From contig OW818648.1 in assembly GCA_942492735.1 (NCBI GenBank), forward strand, positions 3,906,001-3,970,000: a stretch of 64,000 nt of DNA, written 5' to 3'. The stretch is from Sporobacter sp942492735 (GTDB lineage Bacteria; Bacillota; Clostridia; Oscillospirales; Oscillospiraceae). The position numbers and the translations under genes were made by a program. The notes under the pieces are model-generated. The model ran no database searches. It was given only the letters and a program-made list of their open reading frames with translations, and was not told the DNA's origin. Of this stretch, positions 1-8,686 are shown one piece after another; position 1 is the first letter of the stretch; every line of letters starts with the position of its first letter.

Positions 1-6
1 GGCGTG

Positions 7-357
7 TCATTTGACGTGCGCCTCCCATTGCTCCTGCTTAAATCCGACAAGGACAAAGCCGTCTCCGATGAGTATCGGGCGCTTGACGAGCATACCGTCG
101 GTCGACAGCAACACCAGCTTGTCCTCATCGCTCATTGTGGGGAGCTTTTCCTTCACTGCAAGCGCTCTATATTGAAGGCCACTCGTATTGAAAAAACGGC
201 AAAGCGGTATACCGCTGAGGCTATGCCACGCTCTCAGCTCGCTGAGCGTCGGTTTCTCGAGCTTGATATCGCGGAAATTGTATGCAATACCGCGTGTATC
301 GAGATATGCCCGCGCCTTTTGGCAGGTGGTACATTTTGGGTAACAGACAAATGTCAT
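7..357 (-). CDS. ArsC/Spx-family thioredoxin-fold protein
   Basis: Encodes 116 aa of the ArsC-like/Spx/YffB family. These are small thioredoxin-fold proteins that act as arsenate-reductase-like enzymes or, in Spx, as RNA-polymerase-binding regulators. The N-terminus reads FVCYPKCTTCQKA, giving a CxxC pair at Cys9/Cys12 on the first strand and helix, and the length is typical of the family. The start is supported by AAAGGAG about 7 nt upstream of the ATG. It is divergent from recQ. It is not the arsenate reductase of the ars operon near 61 kb, which belongs to a different fold. The exact substrate cannot be read from sequence, so the call is at family level. Confidence 0.85.
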   Translation of the reverse strand: MTFVCYPKCTTCQKARAYLDTRGIAYNFRDIKLEKPTLSELRAWHSLSGIPLCRFFNTSGLQYRALAVKEKLPTMSDEDKLVLLSTDGMLVKRPILIGDGFVLVGFKQEQWEAHVK

Positions 358-414
358 AACACTGCTCCTTTATTGCTTAAATCGTCTTTATAACTTCTTT
401 TTCTCTCTTGTCTA

Positions 415-443
415 TTGTTTTGTTGCTTTTATCGACTTATAAT
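415..443 (+). promoter_or_regulatory. Probable sigma-A promoter of recQ
   Basis: TTGTTT at 415-420, a 17-nt spacer and a consensus TATAAT at 438-443, about 65 nt upstream of the recQ start. The -10 is perfect and the -35 is partial. Confidence 0.5.
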
Positions 444-509
444 TAATATACAATACTTTCCATATGAATGTAAATGCATTTGTTCGATTGGGATACAGCG
501 AGGTATATG

Positions 510-2447
510 ATGGATAAACAAACTGCGCTTAAACAATATTTCGGGCATGCTGCCTTCAGGCAGGGGCAGGAGGCGCTGATTGACGCGCTGATAGCGGGGC
601 GCGACGTACTGGGCGTTATGCCGACGGGGGCTGGAAAATCGGCATGCTATCAGATACCGGCGCTGCTGCTGCCGGGTTTAACGCTCGTGGTGTCCCCGCT
701 CATTTCACTGATGAAGGATCAGGTGGCATCGCTCACGCAGGCCGGTATCGCGGCGGCGTATATCAATTCGTCGCTGACCGCAGCCCAGTACCGCGAGGTG
801 TTCCGGCGGGCAGAGGCTGGCCAGTATAAAATCATTTACATCGCGCCGGAGCGGCTTGCAACAGGTGATTTCCTGCGCTTTGCCGAACGTCAGCGCATTG
901 CGCTTGTCGCTGTGGATGAGGCGCATTGCGTGTCTCAATGGGGGCAGGACTTCCGGCCCAGTTATCTGAAGATCGTCGAATTCATCGAGCACCTCAGCTA
1001 CCGCCCGACCGTCGGCGCGTTCACGGCGACGGCGACGACGGAGGTTAAGACGGATATCAACCGCATTTTGAAGCTGCAAAACCCGCTTTCCCTAACGACA
1101 GGCTTTGACCGCGCAAACCTGTATTTCGAGGTTGTCCGCCCCAAAAGCAAGCCGGCGTATCTGCAGGAACTGCTGAAGGCGCGTAAGGGAAAAAGCGGCA
1201 TTATCTACTGCGCCACACGTACTGCGGTCGAGCGCGTCTGCGACACGCTGCGCGCGCATCGCATCTCCGCCACGCGCTATCACGCAGGGCTCGACGACGC
1301 CGAGCGGCAAAAAAATCAAGAGGATTTCGTCTATGACCGCCGCCGCGTGATGGTCGCGACAAACGCCTTCGGCATGGGCATCGACAAGTCCAACGTGAGC
1401 TTCGTTATCCACTACAACATGCCGAAAAATCCGGAGAGCTATTATCAGGAGGCGGGCCGCGCCGGACGCGACGGAGAACCGGCAGACTGCATTCTGCTGT
1501 ATTCGAAAGGCGATATACGCACGGCACTGTTTTTGATACAGAATTCCGAGGAAAATGAAGCGATGACCGCACAAGAACGTGAAATCATCCTGCGCCGCGA
1601 TATGGAGAGGCTCGACAAAATGGTCGGTTACTGCGAGACTGGCAGCTGCCTGCGGGCTTATATCCTCGCCTATTTCGGCGAGACGCACAGCGGCTGGTGC
1701 GGCAACTGCGGCAGCTGCAAAGCCAGCACGTTTGAATATGAGCAAAAGGACATCACAATCGAGGCACAGAAGATTCTTTCCTGTGTGTCTCGGATAGAGA
1801 AAAAATATCCAAACGGCGTCGGCGTCACGGTCTGTGTGCGTATGCTGCACGGCAGCAAGGAACAGCGTGTCATGCAGCTGCGTCTTGATACGCTGCCGAC
1901 ATACGGTATCATGCATGATGTAGACAGGCCAAAAATCCGCGAATACATCGATCAGCTTGTGACCCAAGGCTATCTGCAAGTCACCGAGGGCGAATATCCC
2001 GTCCTGCGCCTGACCGATAAATCGCGCGAGGTGCTGTTTCGCGGTACACTTGTAACCATGCCCGTCAGAAAGCTGCCGCCCGCCATTGATAGCAGCGATA
2101 AATCGCCGTTCGATAAATCTCCGTTCGATAAATCTCCGTTCGATAAATCGCCGTTCGATAAAGCGCCGCTCAATGAATCGCGCGGTTTAAGCAAAAAAGC
2201 ACGTTTCAGTATTGACGACGCGCCGATTGAGGACGACGTCTTATCCGCTCTCAAAGCCCTCCGTTCCCGTCTGGCACAGGAGGCCGGCGTCCCTGCTTAC
2301 ATCGTATTTTCCAACGCCGCGCTCGCTGAAATGGCCGCAAAATTACCCCGCACGATGTCGGAGTTCCTGAATGTCTCAGGCGTCGGCGAGGTCAAAGCCA
2401 GCCGCTACGGCTCGGCATTTTTGCAGGTTATCAAGGACCATTGCTGA
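510..2447 (+). CDS. recQ: ATP-dependent DNA helicase RecQ
   Basis: A 3'-5' superfamily 2 DNA helicase for recombination and repair, about 645 aa. Visible in order are the Walker A motif PTGAGKS, the DEAH box, a helicase C-domain ending in YYQEAGRAGRDG, the RecQ zinc-binding cysteines (CLRAY...CGNCGSC), a winged-helix RQC region and a C-terminal HRDC-type domain (VSGVGEVKASRYG). Two adjacent ATGs lie at 507 and 510. The second is chosen because CGAGG at 499-503 is only 3 nt from the first. A longer start at 474 has no ribosome site. A low-complexity linker of five DKSPF-type units separates RQC from HRDC. A DnaQ-like exonuclease follows 25 nt downstream, so the two are probably co-transcribed as a repair unit. 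Confidence 0.95.
   Translation: MDKQTALKQYFGHAAFRQGQEALIDALIAGRDVLGVMPTGAGKSACYQIPALLLPGLTLVVSPLISLMKDQVASLTQAGIAAAYINSSLTAAQYREVFRRAEAGQYKIIYIAPERLATGDFLRFAERQRIALVAVDEAHCVSQWGQDFRPSYLKIVEFIEHLSYRPTVGAFTATATTEVKTDINRILKLQNPLSLTTGFDRANLYFEVVRPKSKPAYLQELLKARKGKSGIIYCATRTAVERVCDTLRAHRISATRYHAGLDDAERQKNQEDFVYDRRRVMVATNAFGMGIDKSNVSFVIHYNMPKNPESYYQEAGRAGRDGEPADCILLYSKGDIRTALFLIQNSEENEAMTAQEREIILRRDMERLDKMVGYCETGSCLRAYILAYFGETHSGWCGNCGSCKASTFEYEQKDITIEAQKILSCVSRIEKKYPNGVGVTVCVRMLHGSKEQRVMQLRLDTLPTYGIMHDVDRPKIREYIDQLVTQGYLQVTEGEYPVLRLTDKSREVLFRGTLVTMPVRKLPPAIDSSDKSPFDKSPFDKSPFDKSPFDKAPLNESRGLSKKARFSIDDAPIEDDVLSALKALRSRLAQEAGVPAYIVFSNAALAEMAAKLPRTMSEFLNVSGVGEVKASRYGSAFLQVIKDHC
2097..2171 (+). repeat. 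Five 15-bp tandem repeats inside recQ
   Basis: Five in-frame copies of a 15-bp unit (GATAAATCKCCGTTC type). The last is degenerate. They encode DKSPF x4 then DKAPL in the linker before the HRDC domain. The unit length keeps the frame, so copy number can vary without breaking the gene. Confidence 0.9.
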
Positions 2448-2472
2448 ATATATTTGAAAATGAGGTGCGCTC

Positions 2473-3159
2473 ATGCTCGGCAGGCTTTTTGATCAATTTG
2501 ACAGTATTGTTTTCATCGATGTCGAAACATCGGGACTTGATTCGCGCACAGATGAAATTATTGAGCTCGGCGCGCTGCGCGTTGTTCGAACGGACGGGAC
2601 TATTTGCACAGACGGCGAGCTCAGCATGCTGATTCGAATGTCTCCGGGCAGACGTTTGAGTGAGACAATCACAAAGATTACCGGAATCACACAGCCGATG
2701 CTCGATGGCGACGGCATCGAAAAGCGTGATGCATGTCAGGCACTGGCAGAAATTCTGGGAACCGGACGCCCGCTTGTCGCCGCTTATAACGCGCAGTTCG
2801 ATCTGGGTTTTTTATATCATTTTCTTCGGAGCTTCGGCATGGAAAATGTTTTGAGCCATGTGAAGCTGCTTGACGCCCTCACCGTTTACAGGGACCGCCG
2901 CGACTATCCGCACAAATTGGCCGACGCCGTAACCGCCTATACCCTTCAAGCGGAGAACACACACCGGGCCATTAATGACGCTAAAGCGGTTTTTTCTCTG
3001 CTGGGCGCAATGGAGGCAGAACAGGACGACCTTGACCGATACATTAACATATTCGGCTATAATCCTAAATACGGCATCACCGGCTCCCGTATATCTTCCG
3101 TGCGCTATATCCCGCAGCCATTCGCGCGTGAGAGAAAAATATACGAAATAACCGTATAA
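2473..3159 (+). CDS. DnaQ-like 3'-5' exonuclease (DEDDh)
   Basis: A 228-aa exonuclease-fold protein. Motif Exo I is FIDVETSGLD near residues 14-23, Exo II is the VAAYNAQFDLGFL segment, and Exo III is HRAINDAKAV, with the His-x4-Asp of the DEDDh subtype. These residues bind the two catalytic metals in DNA polymerase III epsilon and related exonucleases. There is no polymerase or helicase domain, so it is a stand-alone proofreading or repair nuclease rather than PolC. The start has GAGGTG 6 nt upstream. It lies 25 nt after recQ on the same strand, suggesting a shared repair role. Its precise substrate is unknown. Confidence 0.85.
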   Translation: MLGRLFDQFDSIVFIDVETSGLDSRTDEIIELGALRVVRTDGTICTDGELSMLIRMSPGRRLSETITKITGITQPMLDGDGIEKRDACQALAEILGTGRPLVAAYNAQFDLGFLYHFLRSFGMENVLSHVKLLDALTVYRDRRDYPHKLADAVTAYTLQAENTHRAINDAKAVFSLLGAMEAEQDDLDRYINIFGYNPKYGITGSRISSVRYIPQPFARERKIYEITV

Positions 3160-3308
3160 CATTGAAACCTGCTGACGCAAGTATCTGATATAATTTTGGA
3201 ATTTTAAGGAACCTTATTTGGGTTTTGCTGTCTAATACATGAATACCGTACTGATATCACCATGGGCAGGTGCGTACGGTCTTATATGTTTTCAGGGAGG
3301 ACTGCGTC

Positions 3309-3608
3309 ATGATTTTTAGGGGCTTTAAAAAGCATTTTAAAGAACGCGGATCATCAATAGCGGACGTCATCGCATTGGTTGCTTCGCTTTTATTCATTCT
3401 TGCCGCCTGCGCGGCGGCAGAAATTTAGACGGCGGCGATAATACGGTGGGAAGCAGTCCCATTGTTCATTCAGTCCGCTCGTTTCGGATTCTCCAGCAGC
3501 GGCGGATAACGTCGAGCCTACCGAACCGCACCTGTCGGCCTTGGACCGACGGCGGAAGAACATCTCGTCATCGGGGATATCCTACAGTATTACGACTTAT
3601 GGTGCTGA
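3309..3608 (+). pseudogene. Decayed lipoprotein gene (frameshifted)
   Basis: A good ribosome site (AGGGAGG) precedes an ATG that opens a 39-codon frame: a basic N-terminus, a hydrophobic stretch and a lipobox ending LFILAAC, then a stop at 3426-3428. Downstream, other frames keep protein-like sequence: a Ser/Pro/Ala-rich segment (SDSPAAADNVEPTEP) and then PTAEEHLVIGDILQYYDLW before a stop at 3606-3608. This is what a small lipoprotein interrupted by at least two frameshifts would look like. The alternative is a real 39-aa peptide with unrelated downstream DNA. No family is recognised. It converges on the DUF2202 gene. Confidence 0.5.
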
Positions 3609-3614
3609 GCGTCT

Positions 3615-4187
3615 TCAGCCGCTTCTGCCCAGGAGTGTGCCCTCGAGTCTGGCTGCGTGCCGCTCAAAGGTCCTTAAATGATTTTCAGCGGCTCTTCTCA
3701 GCAGCGTAAAAGCGAGTCTAACATCTTCGGGTAATTGCTGCTTCAGAAAAATGTCATACATGCGCATGTTGTCTCTTTCACCTGCGACACCGGCCTTCAT
3801 CGCCGCCAGGAGTGTGTTCGGCACAACAATATATTGGGCGGCATTATCCACAGGTATCGGCACTTTATATTTTACCAATAACGGTTCTAAAAGACTGATA
3901 TGCCTTTGCTCCGCTTGTGCAATACGCGTAAACGGTCTCAGACCGCCGAATTTCTCAATATCGATGATATACCGGGCTTTGGCGAGATATTCGTCCTCAA
4001 TGGCGTACGTCAAAATTTGCGGCAGGGTGTACGGCTGGTTTTCCTGCACCATTGAGGCCCCGTACTGCGCAGATGCCGTCATAAAGGCTGTCAGGCACAT
4101 TGAGATCAAAAGGATAAATAGTATTGCGGTTTTTTTAATGCTTTTCAAAAGCTTCACACTCCAGTTTTTTTGTGTAAGAAATCTCAC
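3615..4187 (-). CDS. DUF2202 ferritin-like exported protein
   Basis: A 190-aa protein with an N-terminal signal or anchor segment (roughly residues 15-40, AILFILLISMCLTAFMTASA) followed by a ferritin-like four-helix domain of the DUF2202 type. Conserved acidic and histidine positions that could bind iron include IEDEYLAKARY, AEQRHISLL, GERDNMRMYD and AENHLRTFE. These proteins are diiron-like, extracytoplasmic and of unproven function. The start codon is GTG at 4187. No nearer ATG would keep the signal segment. It stands alone and converges on a decayed lipoprotein gene. Confidence 0.8.
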   Translation of the reverse strand: MRFLTQKNWSVKLLKSIKKTAILFILLISMCLTAFMTASAQYGASMVQENQPYTLPQILTYAIEDEYLAKARYIIDIEKFGGLRPFTRIAQAEQRHISLLEPLLVKYKVPIPVDNAAQYIVVPNTLLAAMKAGVAGERDNMRMYDIFLKQQLPEDVRLAFTLLRRAAENHLRTFERHAARLEGTLLGRSG

Positions 4188-4271
4188 AGCGTATATGATG
4201 GCAGGATTTACGGTAATTAATGCATTGTAAAGTCGGCATCACAGTGAAATGCAGCGACGGGAGGTCTTTTT

Positions 4272-4832
4272 ATGAAATCAGCGCTCATATTAGTCGATAT
4301 CCAGAACGAGTATTTCGAGGGCGGCAATATACCGCTCCACCAGCCGGAAGAGGCGGCGGCGCAGGCAAAACGCTTAATCACGCATTTCAGAGACAGCAGC
4401 TTGCCGGTATTCCACGTCCGCCACATCAATTCGAGGCCGGGTGCAGTGACTTTTTTGCCGGACAGCATCGGCTCTGAAATCCATATGAGCGTTGCGCCTC
4501 AGGGCGGCGAAACAGTCATCATCAAGCATTTCCCGAGCGCATTTCTGCAGACAGGCCTTGCGGCGGAATTGCAGCGTCAGGACGTCGATCACATTGTCAT
4601 CTGCGGTATGATGAGCCACATGTGTATCGATACAACTGTACGGGCTGCGCAAGATCACAGCTTCTCTGTCACGCTGCCGGAGGATGCCTGCACGACAAGA
4701 GCGCTTGTCTGGAACGGTCAGGTCATCCCAGCCGAAACAGTCCATCACACGTTCATGGCCGCATTAAGCGGCATGTTTGCGCAAGTCGTGACGACAGACG
4801 ATTATCTGGCTTCTGAAGCTTCTGTCTCGTAG
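4272..4832 (+). CDS. Isochorismatase-family cysteine hydrolase
   Basis: A 186-aa alpha/beta hydrolase of the isochorismatase-like (nicotinamidase-related) family. The catalytic triad is visible: Asp9 in LILVDIQN, Lys85 in IIKHFPSAF, and Cys118 in GMMSHMCIDTT just after the family's Gly-x-x-x-x-x-Cys turn. Members hydrolyse amides or vinyl ethers such as nicotinamide, N-carbamoylsarcosine or isochorismate. Neighbours give no hint, so the substrate is open. The start ATG at 4272 has GGGAGG about 8 nt upstream. Pyruvate kinase follows 128 nt later behind its own leader. Confidence 0.85.
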   Translation: MKSALILVDIQNEYFEGGNIPLHQPEEAAAQAKRLITHFRDSSLPVFHVRHINSRPGAVTFLPDSIGSEIHMSVAPQGGETVIIKHFPSAFLQTGLAAELQRQDVDHIVICGMMSHMCIDTTVRAAQDHSFSVTLPEDACTTRALVWNGQVIPAETVHHTFMAALSGMFAQVVTTDDYLASEASVS

Positions 4833-4877
4833 CTCTTGACATTTTGATCTTATCGTAATAGTTTTAGTATCACAAAT

Positions 4878-4900
4878 TTTTAATAGTCAAGCTATTAAAA
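4878..4900. promoter_or_regulatory. AT-rich inverted repeat before pyruvate kinase
   Basis: Perfect 9-bp arms TTTTAATAG / CTATTAAAA separated by 5 nt, between the hydrolase and pyk. It could be a weak terminator or an operator. A TTGACA at 4836-4841 lies just upstream, but no convincing -10 partners it. Confidence 0.35.
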
Positions 4901-4960
4901 TTAACAAGAAAATGCTAATATTATTGAGAGAACGAAGATCAACATATGCGGAGGTTTACT

Positions 4961-6379
4961 ATGAGAAAGACGAAAATCATTTGCACGCTGGGGCCTGCTG
5001 TCGATGATATCGATATGATAAAGGAACTGCTCCTGCAGGGCGTCAACGCGGTACGGCTCAATTTTTCGCACGGGACGCACGAGGAACACGGCTTGAGACT
5101 TGACAGATTCAAGCAAGCCAGAAGCGCGCTCAATATGACCGCCGCCTCAATTCTCGACACGAAGGGGCCGGAGGTCAGAATCAAGAATTTTAAAACAGGG
5201 CGCATTACCCTGAATATCGGTGCACCCTTCACGATTACGACAGATGATGTTATCGGCGATGAACACAGGGTATCGACGACATATAGGAACTTGCACGAGG
5301 AACTCCGGCACGGGGATAGAATTCTTCTCGACGACGGCCTAATAGAGCTCAGGGTCGTCGACATCAACAACCATGACCTGCGCTGCGTCGTCGTCAACGG
5401 CGGGGTGCTGTCCGACCATAAGAGCATGAATATGCCCGGTGTCAGCATCAAGTTCGACGGGCTGTCCGAAGCGGATGAGCGGGACCTGAAGTTTGCCGTG
5501 GAGCACGAAATGGACTTTATCGCCGCGTCGTTCATCCGGAATAAGGAGGATGTTTTTGCCATCCGGAACGCGCTGCAAAAATTCGGCGGCGGGGACATCA
5601 AAATCATATCGAAAATTGAAAATCGAGAGGGCATCAACAATTTAAGCGAGATTGCAGAAGTTTCGGATGCCATCATGGTCGCTCGGGGCGACATGGGCGT
5701 TGAGATCAACGCCTGGGAGGTGCCGATCATGCAAAAAAAGATCATTAAAGAGGGCATCATGCTGGGAAAGCCTGTCATCGTCGCCACACAGATGCTCGAT
5801 TCGATGATCCGCAATCCGCGCCCGACGCGCGCGGAGGTGAGCGACGTCGCCAATGCCGTTTTTGACGGGGCAAGCTGCGTCATGCTGTCCGGCGAGACGG
5901 CTGCCGGTAAATATCCGGTTGAGAGCGTGGACACAATGGACAAGATTATCACGGCGGCGGAGGATGCCATCGACTACTGGAAACGCTTCAGGGAGCTGGG
6001 CTTCGAGAAAAAGACGGTCATCAGCGACGCGATCAGCCACGCCTGCTGCATGACGGCAATGGACCTCGGCGCGAGCGCTATCATCACCGTGACATCGTCT
6101 GGCCACACAGCCCGCATGATCTCTCGCTTCCGCCCGCAATGTCCGATCATTGCGCTGACCGAAAAAGACATCGTCCGACGGCAGCTGAGCATTTCGTGGG
6201 GCGTAACGCCGAAGGTGGGAAAGCAGCTGAGCTCCACCGACGAGCTGTTCGATACAGGCATCAGCGCCGCGCTTGAAACGGATATTGTCAAAAGAGGAGA
6301 CACTGTTGTCCTAACGGCCGGCGTGCCGATCGGCATCAGCGGCACAACGAATCTCATCAAGGCGCAACAAATATCTTGA
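4961..6379 (+). CDS. pyk: Pyruvate kinase
   Basis: A 472-aa glycolytic enzyme converting phosphoenolpyruvate and ADP to pyruvate and ATP. Visible are the N-terminal RKTKIICTLGPA, the substrate-loop region NFSHGTHEEHG, the active-site block KIISKIENREGINNLSEI with its catalytic Lys, MVARGDMGVEI, the phosphate loop TQMLDSMIRNPRPTRAEVSDVANAV, and the C-terminal allosteric domain. The start is set at 4961, where GCGGAGG lies 6 nt upstream. An ATG at 4946 overlaps that ribosome site. The length suits forms without the extra C-terminal PEP-utiliser domain found in Bacillus. It is monocistronic, followed by a strong hairpin terminator. Confidence 0.97.
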   Translation: MRKTKIICTLGPAVDDIDMIKELLLQGVNAVRLNFSHGTHEEHGLRLDRFKQARSALNMTAASILDTKGPEVRIKNFKTGRITLNIGAPFTITTDDVIGDEHRVSTTYRNLHEELRHGDRILLDDGLIELRVVDINNHDLRCVVVNGGVLSDHKSMNMPGVSIKFDGLSEADERDLKFAVEHEMDFIAASFIRNKEDVFAIRNALQKFGGGDIKIISKIENREGINNLSEIAEVSDAIMVARGDMGVEINAWEVPIMQKKIIKEGIMLGKPVIVATQMLDSMIRNPRPTRAEVSDVANAVFDGASCVMLSGETAAGKYPVESVDTMDKIITAAEDAIDYWKRFRELGFEKKTVISDAISHACCMTAMDLGASAIITVTSSGHTARMISRFRPQCPIIALTEKDIVRRQLSISWGVTPKVGKQLSSTDELFDTGISAALETDIVKRGDTVVLTAGVPIGISGTTNLIKAQQIS

Positions 6380-6422
6380 ATTTTACCCCAATTTAGCGCA
6401 TAATGAATATTCAACAGCAACG

Positions 6423-6452
6423 ACGCTGCAAATCCTCTCGGATTTGCGGCGT
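6423..6452 (+). terminator. Intrinsic terminator of pyk
   Basis: Stem of about 13 bp (ACGCTGCAAATCC / GGATTTGCGGCGT, one mismatch) with a 4-nt loop, followed by a short T run, 44 nt after the pyk stop. Confidence 0.75.
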
Positions 6453-6562
6453 TTCATTGTGGTATATAACAACCTCGGACGTATTGATGTCAATGTTTTT
6501 AGAACATTGCATGAATTTTCTTATATTTCAAAAACAATAATGCATAAAGGCAAAAATATACA

Positions 6563-6591
6563 TTGAAAGACGTCATTTGAAGTTATATAAT
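6563..6591 (+). promoter_or_regulatory. Sigma-A promoter of the opp operon
   Basis: TTGAAA at 6563-6568, a 17-nt spacer and TATAAT at 6586-6591, about 100 nt upstream of the first permease gene. It is the best promoter in the 313-nt gap, which otherwise holds only the pyk terminator. Confidence 0.65.
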
Positions 6592-6692
6592 AAATAAACA
6601 TAAAATCAGGCAAAAACCTACATTTATTTGTGCAAATCGGGGTAACGAACTACCAAGCTAAAGTACAAAAGCAAAGTTTAGGAAGTGAAATT

Positions 6693-7622
6693 GTGGCAAA
6701 ATACATAGGAACACGAATATTCTGGGCGTTGGTCACCGTACTGTTGATAACATTTCTCACCTTTATGCTGATGAATGCGATCCCCGGCGGGCCTTTTTTA
6801 GGTGAAAAGGTGATGCAGCAGAGTGTGCTTGACGCGTTAAACGCCAAGTATGGTCTCGATAAACCCCTATTAGTGCAATACAAAAATTACTTGTGGAACT
6901 TCTTACAGGGTGATCTCGGTGTCTCCCTGAAGATGCAGCTCAATAAACCTGTCATGACAATTATTTTGCAGCAATTCCCGACATCTGCGAAAATTGGCGG
7001 CATTGCAATTGTGTTTGCTATCATCACAGGGATTCCGCTCGGTAGCCTGGCTGCGTATCACCGCGGCAAAACCCTGGACGGTTTCATCCGCGTTATCACA
7101 ACCATGGGTGTGGCGATTCCGAGCTTCGTGTTGGCGACCAGTATCATGATCATTTTTGGGGTAAAGCTCGGGTGGCTGCCAACAATGGGGCTGACAAGCC
7201 CGATCCACTATATTCTGCCGTGCTTTGCACTTGGATTTTATCCGGCTTGTTATATAGCCCGCCTAACACGCTCGAGTATGCTGGATGTCCTGCATCAGGA
7301 TTATATCCGAACAGCAAAAGCGAAGGGCTTAAACCCCACGATCATCACATTCAAGCATGCGCTGCGCAACTCTCTCATTCCTGTTGTGACTTATATCGGA
7401 CCGCTCGTTGCCTTTACATTGACGGGCAGTCTGGTCATCGAAAGTGTCTTTAGTCTACCCGGACTCGGCAGATATTTTATTCAGAGTATCTCTAACCGGG
7501 ATTATCCGATTGTTATGGGCACGACAATCTTCCTCTCAGTTCTCATCGTTGGCCTCAACCTGCTCGTCGATATTATTTACAAGGTTATCGATCCGCGCAT
7601 CAAATTATCCAAGGGAGCTTAA
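6693..7622 (+). CDS. oppB: Oligopeptide ABC transporter permease, OppB type
   Basis: A 309-aa inner-membrane subunit of a peptide importer, the first gene of a five-gene operon. About six membrane helices are visible, with the binding-protein-dependent transport signature around YIRTAKAKGLNPTIITFKHALRNSLIP, where the EAA loop contacts the ATPases, and the family C-terminus LVDIIYKVIDPRIK. The start is set at GTG 6693 because GGAAG lies 7 nt upstream and the hydrophobic N-terminus (KYIGTRIFWALVTVLLI) then begins as in other OppB proteins. A GTG at 6630 would add 21 unrelated residues. Substrate class (di- or oligopeptides) comes from the family, not from direct evidence. Confidence 0.92.
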   Translation: MAKYIGTRIFWALVTVLLITFLTFMLMNAIPGGPFLGEKVMQQSVLDALNAKYGLDKPLLVQYKNYLWNFLQGDLGVSLKMQLNKPVMTIILQQFPTSAKIGGIAIVFAIITGIPLGSLAAYHRGKTLDGFIRVITTMGVAIPSFVLATSIMIIFGVKLGWLPTMGLTSPIHYILPCFALGFYPACYIARLTRSSMLDVLHQDYIRTAKAKGLNPTIITFKHALRNSLIPVVTYIGPLVAFTLTGSLVIESVFSLPGLGRYFIQSISNRDYPIVMGTTIFLSVLIVGLNLLVDIIYKVIDPRIKLSKGA

Positions 7623-7625
7623 CAA

Positions 7626-8675
7626 ATGAAAAAAAACAAGCTGACTAAATTTGGGAGCCTCCAGCCGGATATTGATAAAATGCTCGAAGTAAATAGCGAA
7701 ACGGTATATACGAGCTCAGATTTTGAGCCTGCCACAAAGGAAGAACGCGCTGACTTTATTAAGATGCAAAAGAGCATGTCTTATTGGCAGGATGCCTGGC
7801 GGCGGCTGAAGAAAAACAAAATCGCCATGGTTTCGCTTTGTATCCTGATTATTCTGGTTGTATTTGCCTTTTTGGGACCGTTGCTGCGGGAATATTCCTA
7901 TGAGCAGCAAATCAGAGGCAGTGAAAATATGCACCCGAGCTGGCAATTCCCCTTCGGTACAGATTCTCTAGGTCGTGATCTCCTTGTGCGTATTATGTAT
8001 GCAACGCGCATTTCCATGGTCATCGGTATTATAGCGAGCCTCATCGTTCTTTTCATCGGTTCGATTTACGGGTCGATTTCCGGTCTGCTTGGCGGCGTCG
8101 TCGACAATGTCATGATGCGCATCGTTGAGCTGATCTATTCCATACCGGATATGCTGGTTGTTATTTTGCTCTCCGTTGTCTTAAAGGAACCTCTGAAAAC
8201 ACTATTTCAATCGAGTGACAATCTCAAATTCTTACTGACACTCGGGCCTGGCATAATAGCCATTTTCGTCACATTTGCATTACTGTACTGGGTCGGCAAC
8301 GCCAGAATCATCCGCGGTCAGGTACTGATGCTCAAGGAGCAGGAATTCATCACCGCAGCCCGCGCGCTTGGGGCAGGAAACGCCCGCATTATCAAGCGCC
8401 ACCTTCTGCCCAACTGTGTTGGCCAGCTGATTGTTATCACCATGCTCCAGATACCTTCGGCAATCTTCCTCGAATCATTTTTGAGCTTTATCGGCCTTGG
8501 CGTATCGGCGCCGCTGGCAAGTCTCGGTTCTCTTTGCGCCGACGCACTCAAAGGCATTTATTCATATACCTTCAGACTGATAATACCTTCTGTCATATTG
8601 AGCATACTCATTCTCGCTTTCAATCTCTTCGGAGACGGACTGCGCGACGCGCTTGATCCGAAGCTGAAGAAATAG
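7626..8675 (+). CDS. oppC: Oligopeptide ABC transporter permease, OppC type
   Basis: A 349-aa second permease subunit, starting 3 nt after oppB. It has the OppC N-terminal soluble tail (about 70 residues), a first helix (MVSLCILIILVVFAFLGPLL), the motif FGTDSLGRDLLVRIMYATRIS typical of this subfamily, and an EAA loop at EFITAARALGAGNARIIKRHLLPN. The C-terminus FGDGLRDALDPKLKK is diagnostic. It pairs with OppB to form the channel for peptides handed over by the lipoprotein encoded last in the operon. Confidence 0.93.
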   Translation: MKKNKLTKFGSLQPDIDKMLEVNSETVYTSSDFEPATKEERADFIKMQKSMSYWQDAWRRLKKNKIAMVSLCILIILVVFAFLGPLLREYSYEQQIRGSENMHPSWQFPFGTDSLGRDLLVRIMYATRISMVIGIIASLIVLFIGSIYGSISGLLGGVVDNVMMRIVELIYSIPDMLVVILLSVVLKEPLKTLFQSSDNLKFLLTLGPGIIAIFVTFALLYWVGNARIIRGQVLMLKEQEFITAARALGAGNARIIKRHLLPNCVGQLIVITMLQIPSAIFLESFLSFIGLGVSAPLASLGSLCADALKGIYSYTFRLIIPSVILSILILAFNLFGDGLRDALDPKLKK

Positions 8676-8686
8676 GAGACACCATA

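Noticed and set aside
7..357. Part of the ars resistance operon
   Set aside because: The Spx/ArsC-like gene is 60 kb from arsR/acr3/arsC and belongs to a different fold with broad roles.
1092..1979. Long minus-strand open frame
   Set aside because: Antisense to recQ, with no family features or ribosome site.
2097..2171. Possible CRISPR array
   Set aside because: 15-bp direct repeats without spacers, in frame in a coding gene. No cas genes in the window.
4939..5970. Long open frame (about 343 codons) on the minus strand
   Set aside because: Lies wholly antisense to pyruvate kinase, has serine-rich low-complexity sequence, and is explained by codon bias of pyk.
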